Numbered from the stretch's first letter, positions 48,330 through 60,070 are shown. The stretch is DNA of 64,000 bases from Hippasteria phrygiana (GCA_037893225.1 JAZGUH010000199.1:2356001-2420000); one strand, 5' to 3'. The notes: generated by a model from the sequence alone, not told the origin. Made by a program: numbers and translations.

Positions 48330-49235
48330 ATTTGGACGTGTGTGTGCGTTTGTAAATACCGGCAATTGTGGACTAGGGACAAAAGGGTTAGGGCATAGAC
48401 AAAGGGTCCACGATTGACCGAACGTCTACTATTGAAAATCATGTACAAAACATATGGGAGGCCTTCCAAAAAGTACAAACAAAAGAGGGACAATAGGAGG
48501 TCCGCGATTGCCGGAATTTACACACTGGTGTATGTGTGAGTATGTATATACCGGCAATCGTGGACCTAGGACAAAAGAATTCGGGCGTAGACAAAGGGTC
48601 CACGTTTGACCGAACGTCCACGATTGAAAATCGTGTACAAAACATATGGGAGGCCTTCCGAAAAGAGTATAAACAAAAGAGGAACAATGAGAGGTCCACG
48701 ATTGCAGGTATTTACACATTGGGTGTGTTAGCGGTGCATACTGTGTGGACCTGTGAATAAAAGATTTTGGCGTGAACAATAGATGAGAGACACTATGTGG
48801 ACCTGGGTCAGGTCCACATAGTGTTTTGCTCTCTCTGGAAAAGGGCTTCAGAGGCAAAATGGGGGTTAGGGTTATCCGTGGGAGAATAAAGATAATTACT
48901 TCATGGGGCCACTATCAAAAATTGGGGTTGAAAACATTTTCTGGATGTGAGAAAAATGCGGATTTTGGCCGAGAATTCTTAACTACACGAATACAAAGGA
49001 ATGTCCACACTGCGTATGTAGAAACAAAGCTGGGTGTGTAAACGGGTGCAATCGGGGACCTCCTATTGTCCCTCTTTTGTTTGTACTTTAACTTTTTCGG
49101 AAGGCCTCCCATTGGTTTTGTACACGATTTTCAAACGGGGACCTTTCTCAATCGGGGACCCTATTGTCCTCTTTTGTTAAAGGTCCCCTATTGAATGCAA
49201 GAACAAACTCACCCAGGTGTGTGTGTGTGCACGCA
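48330..49235. repeat. GTCCNCG module cluster 3 (A variant, then C variant)
   Basis: Two tandem copies of about 185 bp (48345-48530 and 48531-48720) with GTCCACG/CGTGGAC keywords, then an inverted copy (49045-49200) in which every keyword is GGGGACC or GGTCCCC. A perfect hairpin lies between them. The module ends in TG microsatellite at 49218-49230. Confidence 0.8.
48790..48824. repeat. perfect hairpin, 16-bp arms
   Basis: Arms ACACTATGTGGACCTG (48790-48805) and its exact reverse complement (48809-48824) with a 3-nt spacer. The arms contain the GTGGACC keyword of the surrounding modules. The T run that follows is too short to claim a terminator. Confidence 0.9.
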
Positions 49236-49827
49236 GTAGATGCACGAAAGAATAAAATCCTTTTTTCTTTTTTCTGGAGTGTTGCCGATGCCCTAAATAG
49301 AAAAATGTGATTTTTCATTAAAATGAAAAATTTTAGAACAAATTTTCTTTTTGAAGAACAATTTTTTTATTAAAAGCAGGGACGGTGTATATCTTTAAAA
49401 GGTTCCTAAAGGTATCGAATCTGCCTCGGTTTTTAGAGGTAGGAACTTCTGAATGCATTCCATTCTTGGTGTGAAGAGAACATTTTGTCCTCTATAATTA
49501 GACCCTGGAATTTGCTTCCAAGTGATGTCCCACATCAATTAATATGACGCATTACGCAGGAATCTGAACAAAAGCACCAATTAAAATACAAAACCAGCAC
49601 AAAAATGAGATCACTTCACGGCTGACCCCATCTAGCCAGAGTTGTTTTCCCAACACCCTAAGAGGGTCATTGTCCACAAGAGCTACTTAATACCTGATTA
49701 ATGATCTCTGGGGCCAGTTTTATGCAAACAGTGTATTTACTGCATTGTATCGGGGTAATTCCTCCGTGTAGAGCAGAAATCAGAAATTGTGTCAAGTGTA
49801 TCAGAGGTTGGGTGTATTATAATCATA

Positions 49828-50168
49828 AGGCCTTTTCACACCATGAAAAATCTCTGTGTTGTACACGAGTCCGACACATGTTAACTACATGTAGACTGAC
49901 CTTTTCACACTGCAACATTTCAACACGTCACTGACCCGTGTAGAGCGCTCAACCCATGTCGAAACTAACCCTGCTCAGGAGGTGGGTTGAGAACTCTTAA
50001 CCCATGTAGAGAAGTTCGACCCGTGTTGAAAACACCTCTGGGTTGAGTTCGACCCGTGTATACCGAGTTGAGTAGTGTGAAAAGGTAGCGTAATTGACCC
50101 GTGTTGAAATTTTTTAAAAGTCTACACGGGTTGGATCGAATGTACATACCGGTAGTGTGAAAACGCCT
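49828..50168. mobile_element. 341-bp element with AGGCCTTTTCACAC termini
   Basis: Termini AGGCCTTTTCACAC and GTGTGAAAACGCCT, flanked by ATA on both sides. A second inner pair (ccttttcacac, 49900; gtgtgaaaagg, 50074) and repeated gacccgtgt motifs give further self-complementarity. The 3-bp duplication would fit a PIF/Harbinger-type element. Confidence 0.7.
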
Positions 50169-50194
50169 ATAGTGAGCTGGCCATTGTGTGTAGG

Positions 50195-51005
50195 GTATAC
50201 TTCGAAATGAGTGGAAAGTGGAAAGATTTGAAAATCAGGATTATGGTATTTCCTGAAAGTACAGGTTAAGAGCTTCAATTTGATGTATTGTGTGTTGTGG
50301 TATCTCATTCCGAGCCCCTGATACAACATTTTGGAGTCGTCAGAGTCTTGACCCCTTGTTTTGAGAAAGTGAAGCTCAAAGTTTGTGATCTGTGCACAGA
50401 AATCCCCAAGAAATATTTGGAGAATAGATTCAGTTTAAAAACTTTTGGATATTATAAATAGGTTTTTTTTCTACAGCTGTTACAGGTAGTATACATCATT
50501 TGCTTTTGCTGTAATTTTTAGAAATAAATGGATTTGGGGGTTAGTATTTTATAGTGTGCTAGCAAATACTGTAACTCTGACCTGTTTAAGGTTTTGTGTG
50601 CATAGATGCTGGGAAAACAGAGAGAAAAAAAACATGTTCTAGTAGTCTGGTTCCCTGACCATACTATAGACATAACGGAGCAATCCGGGAATTATCAGGT
50701 AGGGGAACTCGACTATTTCCAACGATTGTCGGCCGACAATCGTTGGAAAACGATATAAATTTCCACTTTTCCTGAAAACAGCAGCACACCAAGTGGCACG
50801 ATTTCACAGGATGCTTGAGACTGCTATTTATTTACAGTCTAGTATGGTATTTCGTAATTATTCAGTAGTTTTGTTTTTTGATGTTCGCAAATGTTGTATA
50901 CTACCGTTAAAATCCCAAAATTGACTTTTCAGTGAAAAAATGTTTCTGCTTGTACAAAAGTCGGAAAAACCATCGTGGGACTTTTTGCTCATTTTGTGCT
51001 GCCAG
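50195..51005. repeat. dispersed repeat R2, copy 2, split by a MITE
   Basis: Same blocks as 20500-20960, interrupted at 50484-50906 by a family B MITE. Confidence 0.85.
50484..50906 (+). mobile_element. TTAA-flanked MITE, family B, with empty-site paralogue
   Basis: 423 bp with termini AGGTAGTATACATCATTTGC and GCAAATGTTGTATACTACCG. Flanked by TTAC (50480-50483) and TTAA (50907-50910). It interrupts a dispersed repeat whose unbroken copy at 20815-20830 reads cagttgttgaaatccc, showing the pre-insertion site. Confidence 0.93.
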
Positions 51006-51856
51006 GTCACAATGAGGTATAAACTGACAGGAGGCGATCATTAGTGTCGGCTCGGCCAAACAGAAACGCATCCCGCCCTACCACGGGGTGGCTCAAGACA
51101 CTGATTAAAACAAACACAATGGCCGAGATACTAATGATGCCCAGGGTCCCAGGCAGTGAAATGGCGAGGAAATATTGGCTGCCACCGTGGGACATTTGCA
51201 GGTGTTTGCTGTTGCCGTGGCGCCAAAACCCCGCATCAATACGGCTCGCATCTTCGACACCTCCTCCACCCTCTCCAAAGCGGGTCACGGCAAAATTGAC
51301 TCGTGCGTCGATGGATTTTTTTATTTTATTTTTTTGCAGTCAGTGGGGCTGATATTTCCCGCGTGTTATCCGCATCAGCGGTTTGCAGTCATCGAAGCGT
51401 TAAGGCCATTGCACAATTTCTGCTGAGGGCATCATCAGCAAAAGCAACAAATAACAATTTGGTTTGCTATACAGGGGGCGGAGCTAGTGCAACAAAAGGC
51501 GAGCAACTAACTTGAAGGAGCCTGACGGCACAAAATATGAAGAGACAAATGAATAATTTTTGAATTCTTATGGACGGTGGTTCAATATCTGTTTTTACTG
51601 TTTAGGAAAATCTTCACTGTAGTGATAAATGAATTTCCGTATTCGTGAGCATAGCAGTGTGATGTCATCAGCATATTTGATTTTTAGCAAGCATGGAAAT
51701 AAGTTTTGTGCTAATTATTTCGAAACCTATCGTTCGGTGAAATTTTTTCCCCCCCGGCTTTCTACATGTACGTATACGTTGCATCCAAAAATAATTGAAC
51801 TACCCGACACAAAATTGCATTCATTTTGCATTTCAAAAGTGTCCGTCAATTATTAA

Positions 51857-51994
51857 CCCCAACGTCACCGAATATTACAAAATACTACTTGAGTAAACTG
51901 TAGTATGCAGTACTATTACTACACTGGCCTATGAGAATTGAGTACCTGTAGTACAGTGTACTAGACCCCAAGTGAATGCCCAGGATGTTTAGGG
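51857..51994 (+). mobile_element. TTAA-flanked MITE, family C (138 bp)
   Basis: TTAA then CCCCAACGTCACCGAATA..., ends CCCAGGATGTTTAGGG followed by TAAA. Nearly identical to the reverse complement of the 58033 copy. Confidence 0.85.
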
Positions 51995-53254
51995 TAAAAG
52001 ACTTCAATAAAACTAAATAGTTATTAAACAAGAAAATTGCTCTTAAACATGTAATTTCCAGCCAAATTTGTGTAATTTACCTTGTACGCACAGTACCCCA
52101 GCAAGCGAAGTGAATCTATCAGATATCTACATGTAGCTAGGCAAATATTTAACCATTCGTTATAATAACGTACTTTCATTGGCTATTTTTAATCGTTTAT
52201 CTTGATTAATTGGCTTGCTATTAAAGACCTCTTTAGCTATGAAAATGTTCCGTTGAGTGTAGAGACCGTAAACAAACAGCCTGGGTATATTATATGTAAT
52301 CATCGTTAATCCAAGCAAATACATGTGTAACCAATACCTAATGTGTAGTTGGAGTGGTTCGAGAAGTATGATTCAGCCGCTGTGTTGATTTTTATGTCGG
52401 CAAATTAAGTAATCAAACAGTTCACTCCAGAGTAAACCTGTGTCCCGTGAAAGTCGTTACTTTGTAGTTAAAGAAGTACCGTTTTTCAGAAATCGAGTTT
52501 GTTAATTAAGGGACCATGTGAGGGGTTTTTGGAGTGACTTCGTTCAGCCTGTGCATATTGCGTGCTGGAGCAGGCCGGAATCAGACGCCAGGTGTTATGT
52601 AAGAAAGGGATCAATGCTTTAGCCAGCGTAGCGCGAGGCCGTCGATATTTGCTCCTATTGGGTTCTCGGGGTCGGTTTAACGCCAATAATGCAACGGGAA
52701 GGGTGCGGGATCCCCCCCTTCAGCGCAGCTGCCCCGAAGTCCGTCTTGCATTCTCTCTGCTCCAGTTGTTGTGAAGTACAGCGCGTTGTCAGTCTGCCTC
52801 CCCTGGGGTTTTTGTTGGGGGCAGATAGAAAGAGGTTATTTTCTGAGAAAATATTTGTCGGGTATCTGAAGGGATAGTAGTGCAATGAGATTTCTTTATG
52901 ACGTGAATTCAGTGTTATTTCCAAATGTCCAGGGCATTTGTATGAAATTCTGAAATTGCAGTTTTTATGGTAATGCAAATGTTCATATTCATAAAAGCAA
53001 GTTTAGTAGAGACATTTTGATATATTCTTGCAGAGGGTTTATTTTGTTTTGTTTTTTATTTCTATATTAAATAGTTTGGAATCCATGTGTTAAAATATAC
53101 CTTTTAAAATCTGAAAGAAATCTTTTTCTAAATTTAAAACAGATAAAATCAATATCATATAAAACAAATGAAAAATAGAATTTTAATAATTTCCTCCTAA
53201 AATAGTGTGTGTTGGATCGTATTTGTATTTATTTATATCTTATTTATCCTGGGT

Positions 53255-53505
53255 AGCCTGATCAGTGCAAATGCACTGTTCTCCCTCAGGGCCCAGTTTG
53301 AATTGAGAGAAGACGACAAAGGAAATTTCAGTTTTAGTAGTGGGAGGAAAACCCCAGAACAATTATTCTTGGGGAAAACCCACGCAATCAGGTAGGGACT
53401 GAAAACCCAATCCACATAGTGCACCTAGATGGGAATCGAACCAGGGTCTCCAGAGGTGGAAGGCGAGGAAAGAACCACTACATCAACCTGACTGCCCTAT
53501 TGAAA
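53255..53505 (-). mobile_element. SINE, type 2, minus strand
   Basis: Reverse complement reads agggcagtcaggttgatgta, ctggttcgattcccatct (B box), ggttttcagtccctacctga, gtgggttttccccaagaa, ggttttcctcccac, a close match to 42245-42440. Confidence 0.85.
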
Positions 53506-53532
53506 TGATAGAAAAGGTATTAGCATGTAATA

Positions 53533-54120
53533 ACTGGAGTGGTTGTTGAGCGGTCTCGGGTTCGAGCCCCTATTTAGTCCAAATTATCTTGGTTGGACAA
53601 AGAAAACGAGCTGCAAGGCCCAGTGTACTTTGTGAAACATCAGACCATCGATCCACTGGAGTGGTTCTTGAGAGGTCTAAGGTTCGAGTCCCTGGGTTCG
53701 TGTCCCTGTTAACCCATTGAGCCCGGATGACCTCTATAGAGGCGGATTGAAAATTACCACCTGGCCGGATGACGTCTATACAAGCAATCTCTGCATTTTC
53801 AATCCATTGTTGGGCTATTGTGTATGTTACACTTGGCTGCACAAGCCTCTTATGTCCGTTTCGCTTGGCTGCACAAGCCGGCATGGCACCACATTATAAC
53901 ACCTGGGCTCAACAGGTTAAGTCTAAATTTTCTTGTCCAGATTAATAAAGAAGCACAGTGCTAAAGTCCGGCACGTATTGCGGAACATCAGGTAGTCGGT
54001 CCACTGGAGCGGTTGTCAAGAGGTCCGGGGTTCGACTCTCTATTAATTCAAAGTTTTCTTGGCCGTACTAATGAAGAAGCTTCCAGTCAGTGCACTTTGT
54101 TGAACATCAGGCCATCGATC
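53533..54120 (+). repeat. three tandem B-box-containing units (about 120-140 bp)
   Basis: Units begin actggagyggttnttgag at 53533, 53655 and 54003. Each carries a pol III B-box-like GGTTCGA motif and ends gaacatcaggccatcgatc or similar. The middle unit is split by a family A MITE. Confidence 0.85.
53713..53916 (+). mobile_element. TTAA-flanked MITE, family A, inside a tandem tRNA-box repeat
   Basis: 204 bp, CCCATTGAGCCCGG ... CCTGGGCTCAACAGG, exact TTAA on both sides (53709-53712, 53917-53920). Splits the second of three tandem units; neighbouring units give the empty site. Confidence 0.93.
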
Positions 54121-54709
54121 GCAAGTATTATAGCGTTGAGTACGCAGGTCCGCCCAGACCCGAGGTGGGAAATCTTTTGATGGTGAGATTTTTTTTGCGA
54201 ACACAATGCCGAGGTGTTTTCTCGATTTGTCTGTGTTTATCTGACTCTAATCGGTCGGGAGGGCCGTTTGGATTGTTGGAGAGCAGATGGCTTCGAGTGT
54301 CAGCAGATCCTGGTTTCTCACCTTTGGCTGAAACGAAAGTGCAGTGGTGGGGCGGACTGGGAGTATTGCTGGACAAGGAGGATTCCAGTCTTCATATTGA
54401 AATTGAGATTTTTACACCAGATAGATGAACTGAGAGTGAGCTGAAGATATGAATCTTGTGAAACCAATGCTTTTTCGAGGAAACTACTGCTTGCAAATGT
54501 GTCGAAAGTGCCGGCGATATTCGAGGAGGTAGTGCATACATGTACGTGGCTTCATACAAAAGGCATGTTTGTTCGTTTAATTCTACAACAAGATTTTCTC
54601 CTCCCTCGCAGAGTAATCGTCCAAAAGTCTGAAAACACATACTTAGGAGGCTCGTACTTCAAGTTAGTCACGACCGACGTAATGTCGTAAGAGGAAAATG
54701 CAGAATTAA

Positions 54710-55126
54710 AGTTAGTATATACACCATTTGCTTTTGCTGTAATTTTCAGATGTAAATGGATTTGGGGGTTAGTATTATAGCATGCTAGCAAATACTGTAA
54801 CACTGACCCGTTTAAGGTTTTGTGTGCAGAGATGCTAGGAAAACAGAGAAATTGTTTTTCTAGTAGTCTGGTTCCCTGACCCTACATTAGACAACGCAGC
54901 AATTTATAGGTGTCAGGGAATTATTAGGTCGGGGAACTAGACTATTTCCAATGATTGTTGGCCGACAATCGTTGGAAAATGATATAAATTTCCACTTTTC
55001 TTGAAAACGACAGCACACCAGGTGCCATGATTTCACAGGATGCTTGAGACTGCTATTTGCTTAGGGTATTTCGTAATAATTCAGTAGTTTTGTTTTGTTG
55101 ATGTTTCCAAATGTTGTATACTACGT
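54710..55126 (+). mobile_element. TTAA-flanked MITE, family B
   Basis: 417 bp, termini AGTTAGTATATACACC and AATGTTGTATACTACGT, with TTAA on both sides (54706-54709 and 55127-55130). Confidence 0.93.
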
Positions 55127-55320
55127 TTAAAGAAGTGGTAACTCAAGGTTCAACCTAACAGTGACGTAGGGTTTTAAAGGGTAACTCGCAGTTTGTGGCA
55201 CTCCAACCGTGTATAACCTTCAAGGGCAACATCGAGTTACCCTATCTTTAATTTTGCATTCTCCCCTTTACAAAGTCGATGCAATGCTAAAGTAATCCTT
55301 CCGGCCCTTCTGAAAGGTCC

Positions 55321-55614
55321 CCTTAAGGACAGCCATAGCTGTGGTTTGAAAAAGACCACCCAGCCTTTTGTCATCTATATACGCATTCCTGCACATACTC
55401 AATCCATTCATATTTGAGCCATATTGTTCTTGAATGGGAGCGTAATGAATAGATGGAGCTTTTTCAAACAAAGCTTTCATTCACATGATAGGGGGCTCCA
55501 AGTGCGATGAATGGGACCTTTCTATTCAGTGTGGTGCCTATTTACATTTACGCTTGGCTGCACAGCCTGTTCTTGCATACCAGCTCTCCATCAATGACAG
55601 CCGGACATAAGGGG
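55321..55614 (+). mobile_element. family A subgroup MITE, long form
   Basis: Ends gccggacataagggg before TTAA (55615-55618). The left end is eroded. Same internal block as 24546. Confidence 0.75.
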
Positions 55615-55799
55615 TTAACCCAATATTGCTTGAGTAGGTAGGCCATCGATAGAGGTAGTGCATCCTTTCATATCTTACCCCCCCCCCCCCCCCCAATCCT
55701 CTCAGGCTTGAGTTACACTTTATTATCCGGCCTAATTTTCCCCCTTTCCCTTAGGTTATGTGTCAAGATTTCCTCACAAATTTTTCATTTTAATGTCTC

Positions 55800-57960
55800 A
55801 CAGCTGAATACGATATTTTTGAGATTGTAGTCGATAGCTTAGAGTGGGTTCCTCCTTCCGTTAGAGAGTATTGCACCAGAGGCATTTCAAAATAGGAATT
55901 GGTGTCAGATCCGCATTGTCTGGATGGAATCCGGCAGCGTGCTACTAGTTGAGTGTTCGCATTTGATTTTTTTTGGGGGGTGGTGAACTTACTCGGACGA
56001 TGGTTACTTTCTCCATTTCAAGTCCAGTGTGAACAGCTGGGAAAATTTCCTCTCGGTTTAATTCTTTTCCTGATTATAATGGTTAGTTTTACAGGCCAAC
56101 CTCTGTTTATTTAAAGCTGACCAGGTCAAGTTTACCAAGACGATCAGTCGAGTGTGAATGGTGCAATTCGGTGTCGCAAAAGAAAGCTGTATGTCCGATC
56201 AGATTGTGAGGGTCACACTGCACAGATATGCTCTGCATTACCTGTGGGTGTTCTTTTGCACAGCAGTTTGTCACTGTTTTGTTACTGTTAAAAGTGCTTA
56301 ATTTCAGTTACAGCTAAAAAATGTTCTGAAAGAGAAATACTTTATTCAATATTTAATTTATATATTTAAATCTTTGGACTATTGTTATCAGAAAAATGCA
56401 AAACGGTATAAAATGAAAAAGTTAAATGAACCAGGTAAGCAGGGGTCGTCGTGGAATAAACAAAAGTATAAAACCGTCATCATACGATGTGTTTATTCAA
56501 ACCCCTAGTTACATTTAAATAACATAAATGTATTAAAATGAAGTAAAAACAGCAATTAGGGATAAAATAATAGAGCTAAAAAGTGGAAGTATGGATCCAA
56601 TGAGATAAAACTTGATAAAAAAAAAATTTGATTAAAATTGGTCCAACCGAGTTCTGAAAAGTTGTTTAAAAAAAGGCGGTGTTAATATCAAATCTTTTAA
56701 TGCAGCATTTTGGTTTGTTTCCCAACAAAGATTCTGTCGAAGAAAGTTTGCCTAAACAAAAGTTGTTTTTGAGTATGCGCCATGAAGCGTAAAGATTGGG
56801 CCTCTACTGATTGAAACTCCATATGTAATACGAATCGAAATCTCCAATAATCAGCCACGTAAAACTGCCAAATATACGTCAAGTTTGTGCTATCAAAAGC
56901 CTCCTCCCTCCACCCCCGCTGTAATATCCTGCAGCCGAACACGATATTGTACAAGGGGATGGTCGATAAGACGAGTGTGTCTCATCTCCGCTCCAGAAAG
57001 AAATTGTTTCAGAGACGCAGCCGATGCGTGAAGAGGGGGGGGGGGGGAAAGTAGGTTTTGCCGTGCCCCAGGGGAAACGAAATGGGCTCATCACGCGTCG
57101 GGAGGTAAAGCTTGGCAGCACGATAAAAACACTAACATAAATATGTCAATGTTGGCAATTAATTTTCTTTTCCGGCGAGACCCGGCGCTGACCTTTCAAT
57201 TAATTGCTTTTGTCACCTGTTTGTGTGCAGCCGCGCCATCCAGCAGTATTGCGTGAAGTTTACATTTATTTTTTCGCAGAAGTTTTTTTTCAATTATACT
57301 CCGGAGGTGTGGACGAAGCATTGATGCGGATCCAGGTCTATTAAAGGTTCAAGGAATGCAACTGAATCAAAGGCATCATTCCAGATTTTCTTTTGGGAGG
57401 GGGGGAGGGGGGGGTGTGGGAGAGAAGGCTAAACAACTTCAGGCCTTTTCACACCGTTGCCTTTTCAATCAGTGTGGGACCCAACCCCACACCAAACCCA
57501 GTTCGGCCTCGGGTTGCTGAGACGTGCCCTTTACACTACACGTCGTTTTTTTTTGTGAACTCTGATTCAAATGCGATTTGTTTAACGTACCGCCAAGATG
57601 CTGCCTTCATATGTTTGCACTCCAACACCCAGCATGATAAGAATGGGCGGGCCCCCCATAGATGAAGCCGACCATGGTTTCATGGGCAGGCTGAATGCGG
57701 CCATGATAGAGGGCTTTCCACACCTGTATAGTAGGTTGTGATTAGTATCTGCAAGCATTGATTGTAATCAGTCACCCGAGCTTGGGGTAGACGAACGGAT
57801 GGTATGTGGAAGCCCCCAAGCATTGGCCGCCTGTGTGGGACTATTACAGGCTAATAATGAAGAAAGTCGGATTTGCCTATAGATCCAGGATTCGTAATCG
57901 GCCTGCCCCTAGTGCTATGCCACAATTTAATATGGAATTGGCTGATCCCCCTAACCCCTA
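55800..57960. other. no feature recognised, intronic
   Basis: AT-rich 56280-56700, GC-richer 56880-57120 with a G-run at 57036, short ORFs without domains. The block caggccttttcacaccg at 57440 resembles one terminus of the 49828-50168 element, but no partner end was found. Confidence 0.6.
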
Positions 57961-58032
57961 CCCCCAACCCCCCCCCCCCCCCTCCCCCCCACTCCTACTC
58001 CTCCAGCTGTTAAATTTGTGTTTATTATTAAA

Positions 58033-58173
58033 CCCTAACGTCCTAGGAATTCACTTGGGGTACAGTACACTGTACTACAAAGTACGACTCAATTCTCATA
58101 GGCCAGTGTAGTAAAAGTACTGCACACTACAGTTTACTCAAGTAGTATTTTGTAGTATTCGGTGACGTTAGGG
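58033..58173 (-). mobile_element. TTAA-flanked MITE, family C (141 bp)
   Basis: Termini CCCTAACGTC and GACGTTAGGG are a perfect 10-bp inverted repeat; TTAA (58174-58177) on the right and TTAAA on the left. Confidence 0.92.
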
Positions 58174-58237
58174 TTAATATCGATATCTGTAGCAGTCAGT
58201 GTACAGAATGACTCCAGATGCACATTGTCATAATATA

Positions 58238-58646
58238 CAGTGGAACGCCGCTATAACGGACATCGCGGGATCCACAGGTTTTGTTCGGTATAGCGATCGT
58301 TCGGTATAGCGATTTTCAGCTGCCGGTTACTTAAGGACGACTTTAAACATGTGCCGGCAATTGAATTATGTATAAAATGTTCATACTTTGTAAGCTTACC
58401 AAATTCTGAAGCAAAAGTTGGCTTTTCCCTTCTATTCCTCGGGGAAATAATAGCCACCTGTCACTCTTCAACACAAAGCTGCGGCCGGTTGGGAATTACA
58501 AACAACCCAAATGCTCAGTACATTTTTTTTTTAATCCGTTGCCCTTTTTTCAACAACAATGTTCGGTACTAGTTTTGTACACAAAATTTGGGAACCAAGG
58601 ATGGTGTTCGGTATAGCCGAATGTTCGGTATAGCGGCGTTCCACTG
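58238..58646. mobile_element. pogo/Tigger-like MITE (409 bp)
   Basis: TA on both sides; termini CAGTGGAACGCCGCTATA and TATAGCGGCGTTCCACTG are an 18-bp perfect inverted repeat, a terminus style typical of pogo-type Tc1/mariner elements. Internal 'ttcggtatagcg' units repeat. No transposase ORF. Confidence 0.9.
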
Positions 58647-59254
58647 TATAAGGTTTTTCAGTACCCAACATAAAATACTGTGGACATTGTAGGGCTGTAC
58701 GTTTTTAAATGATGTGTCCCTTAGGTTTTGACAAATCCCACCACGTTCCTCCCATCCTCACTACTCCCCTCTCCCCCACTTCCACTTCCCCTTCTCTATC
58801 ACTCCCCCACCCCAAACCCTCCCCAGCCAAATTTTAAAAATTGAAATTGTAGGGTGCAGAAGGCTTTCCTTTTATGCCTTGAGAAAGAACTTGCTTATTA
58901 AAGTTTGAAATGTTAGGCCAGCTAATTTTGTCAATTTGTGCATTTCAGGTCAATCCAGTCAGTTCAGTAGTTTGCAGCAGTTTAATTCATCTTCAGTCTA
59001 TTTTAAGAGTTTTTGATTAAAAAAAAGGGCATTTATGGAATGGCAATAAAAGAGCAATTACCCCATAATTACATGTAGTGAGCTCGATGACCTGGTCATG
59101 GCCACTGCTATGGGATTAGCCAAATGACAGCAGCCAAAGACCTCTCTGTTCATTATTGATAGTCATCGCGCATTCCCAGTGTAAAATGCCAACTTAAGTT
59201 TCCATCTATTGGCTCATCCCCTTTATTCCTCTGTCTTCACTCGCTCCCCTGCAG

Positions 59255-59422
59255 ACTATTGAAGACCTGGAGATGCACGTCAAGGATGCAGGGATGGAGA
59301 TCTTCAGTCGGCAGAGCTTCCTGACTGAGCCAGACAACGCTGTGCAGAACCTGAAGCGGGAGGACGCCCGCATCATCATCGGTGTCTTCTATGAGGATAT
59401 GGCTCGCAGGGTCTTTTGTGAG
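59255..59422 (+). CDS. GABBR1: GABA-B receptor subunit 1-like, internal exon (lobe 2, FYE motif)
   Basis: Internal exon of 56 codons, phase 0/0, joined in frame to the exon ending at 45119 across a 14.1-kb repeat-rich intron. The acceptor is a pyrimidine tract plus gcag (59251-59254); the donor is GTATGT (59423-59428). It encodes [18 protein letters not shown] and [16 protein letters not shown], the start of lobe 2 of the Venus-flytrap domain. The Tyr of FYE (codon 59390-59392) corresponds to Tyr250 of human 1b, a lobe 2 residue that closes on GABA. The VFCE at the exon end is shared with other subunit 1 proteins. Base composition is clearly more GC-rich than the flanking intron, as expected for coding sequence. 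Confidence 0.95.
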
Positions 59423-59686
59423 GTATGTCGGTGGTTCTAGTTTAGTTTCAATTCACAGGACCTCTCCCTTTCCCAAGGCAGGGGCAGATCCAGGAATTTT
59501 TGCAGGAGAGATCAGGCCTTTTTTAATACCTGCAAAAGCTAGCAAAGAAGGTTGCCAACTAGGCCTGGTCTGAAACTAAAACTAAACTAATAATTAAAAA
59601 AAAAAAAAAATTAAAATAATAAAAATTAAAATTAAAGTGGCATAGAGCAGTTAGGGGTGCAAGGTTCGTCCCGATGTGCCTGTGTT

Positions 59687-59990
59687 AACAAGCAGCCAGT
59701 CTACAGACTGAAGCTGGCCTTCAGTATTGAAACTGCAGAGTCGGCAGAAGTCTGTAGACATCTGTAGACATATGTGTGAGAGGCTGTGGTTTCTATAAAC
59801 AACCAGCCAGTCTACAGACTAAGGCTGGCCTTCAGTAATGAAACTGCAGAGTCAGCAGAAGTCTGTAGACATCTGTGTGAGAGGCTGTGGTTGCTAACAA
59901 GCAGCCAGTCTACAGATTAAGGCTGGCCTTCAGTAATGACTCTGCAGAGAGTCGGCAGTATTTGCGTGCAGTCTGTGGTTGCTACCTGTC
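59687..59990. repeat. three tandem units of about 100-111 bp
   Basis: Units start at 59687, 59798 and 59896 (aacaagcagccagtctacag; ggctggccttcagtaatgaa; ggctgtggtt). Intronic. Confidence 0.92.
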
Positions 59991-60070
59991 TGCCAACAAA
60001 AGGCTCAAGTGCAGCAGTTCCTGCTCAGGAGCATGTGTAATATTATAACCAAGCAAGTATTGAAAATGAG

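Larger units (their letters stand above)
45120..59254 (+). other. GABBR1-like intron, 14.1 kb, repeat-filled
   Basis: GT-AG intron between in-frame exons. Contents include two SINE families on the minus strand, tandem tRNA-box repeats, at least six TTAA-flanked MITEs, a GTCCNCG module cluster, a 341-bp element with AGGCCTTTTCACAC termini, a pogo-like MITE and several poly-C/G tracts. No additional receptor exon was recognised inside it; the flanking exons join without missing residues. Confidence 0.85.

Noticed and set aside
53207..53395. 62-codon ORF with hydrophobic N-terminus
   Set aside because: Overlaps a minus-strand SINE; homologous SINE sequence at 42245 does not keep the frame.
54090..54428. 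112-codon + ORF as a possible exon
   Set aside because: Starts inside the tandem B-box repeat, no domain; an overlapping minus ORF has similar length.
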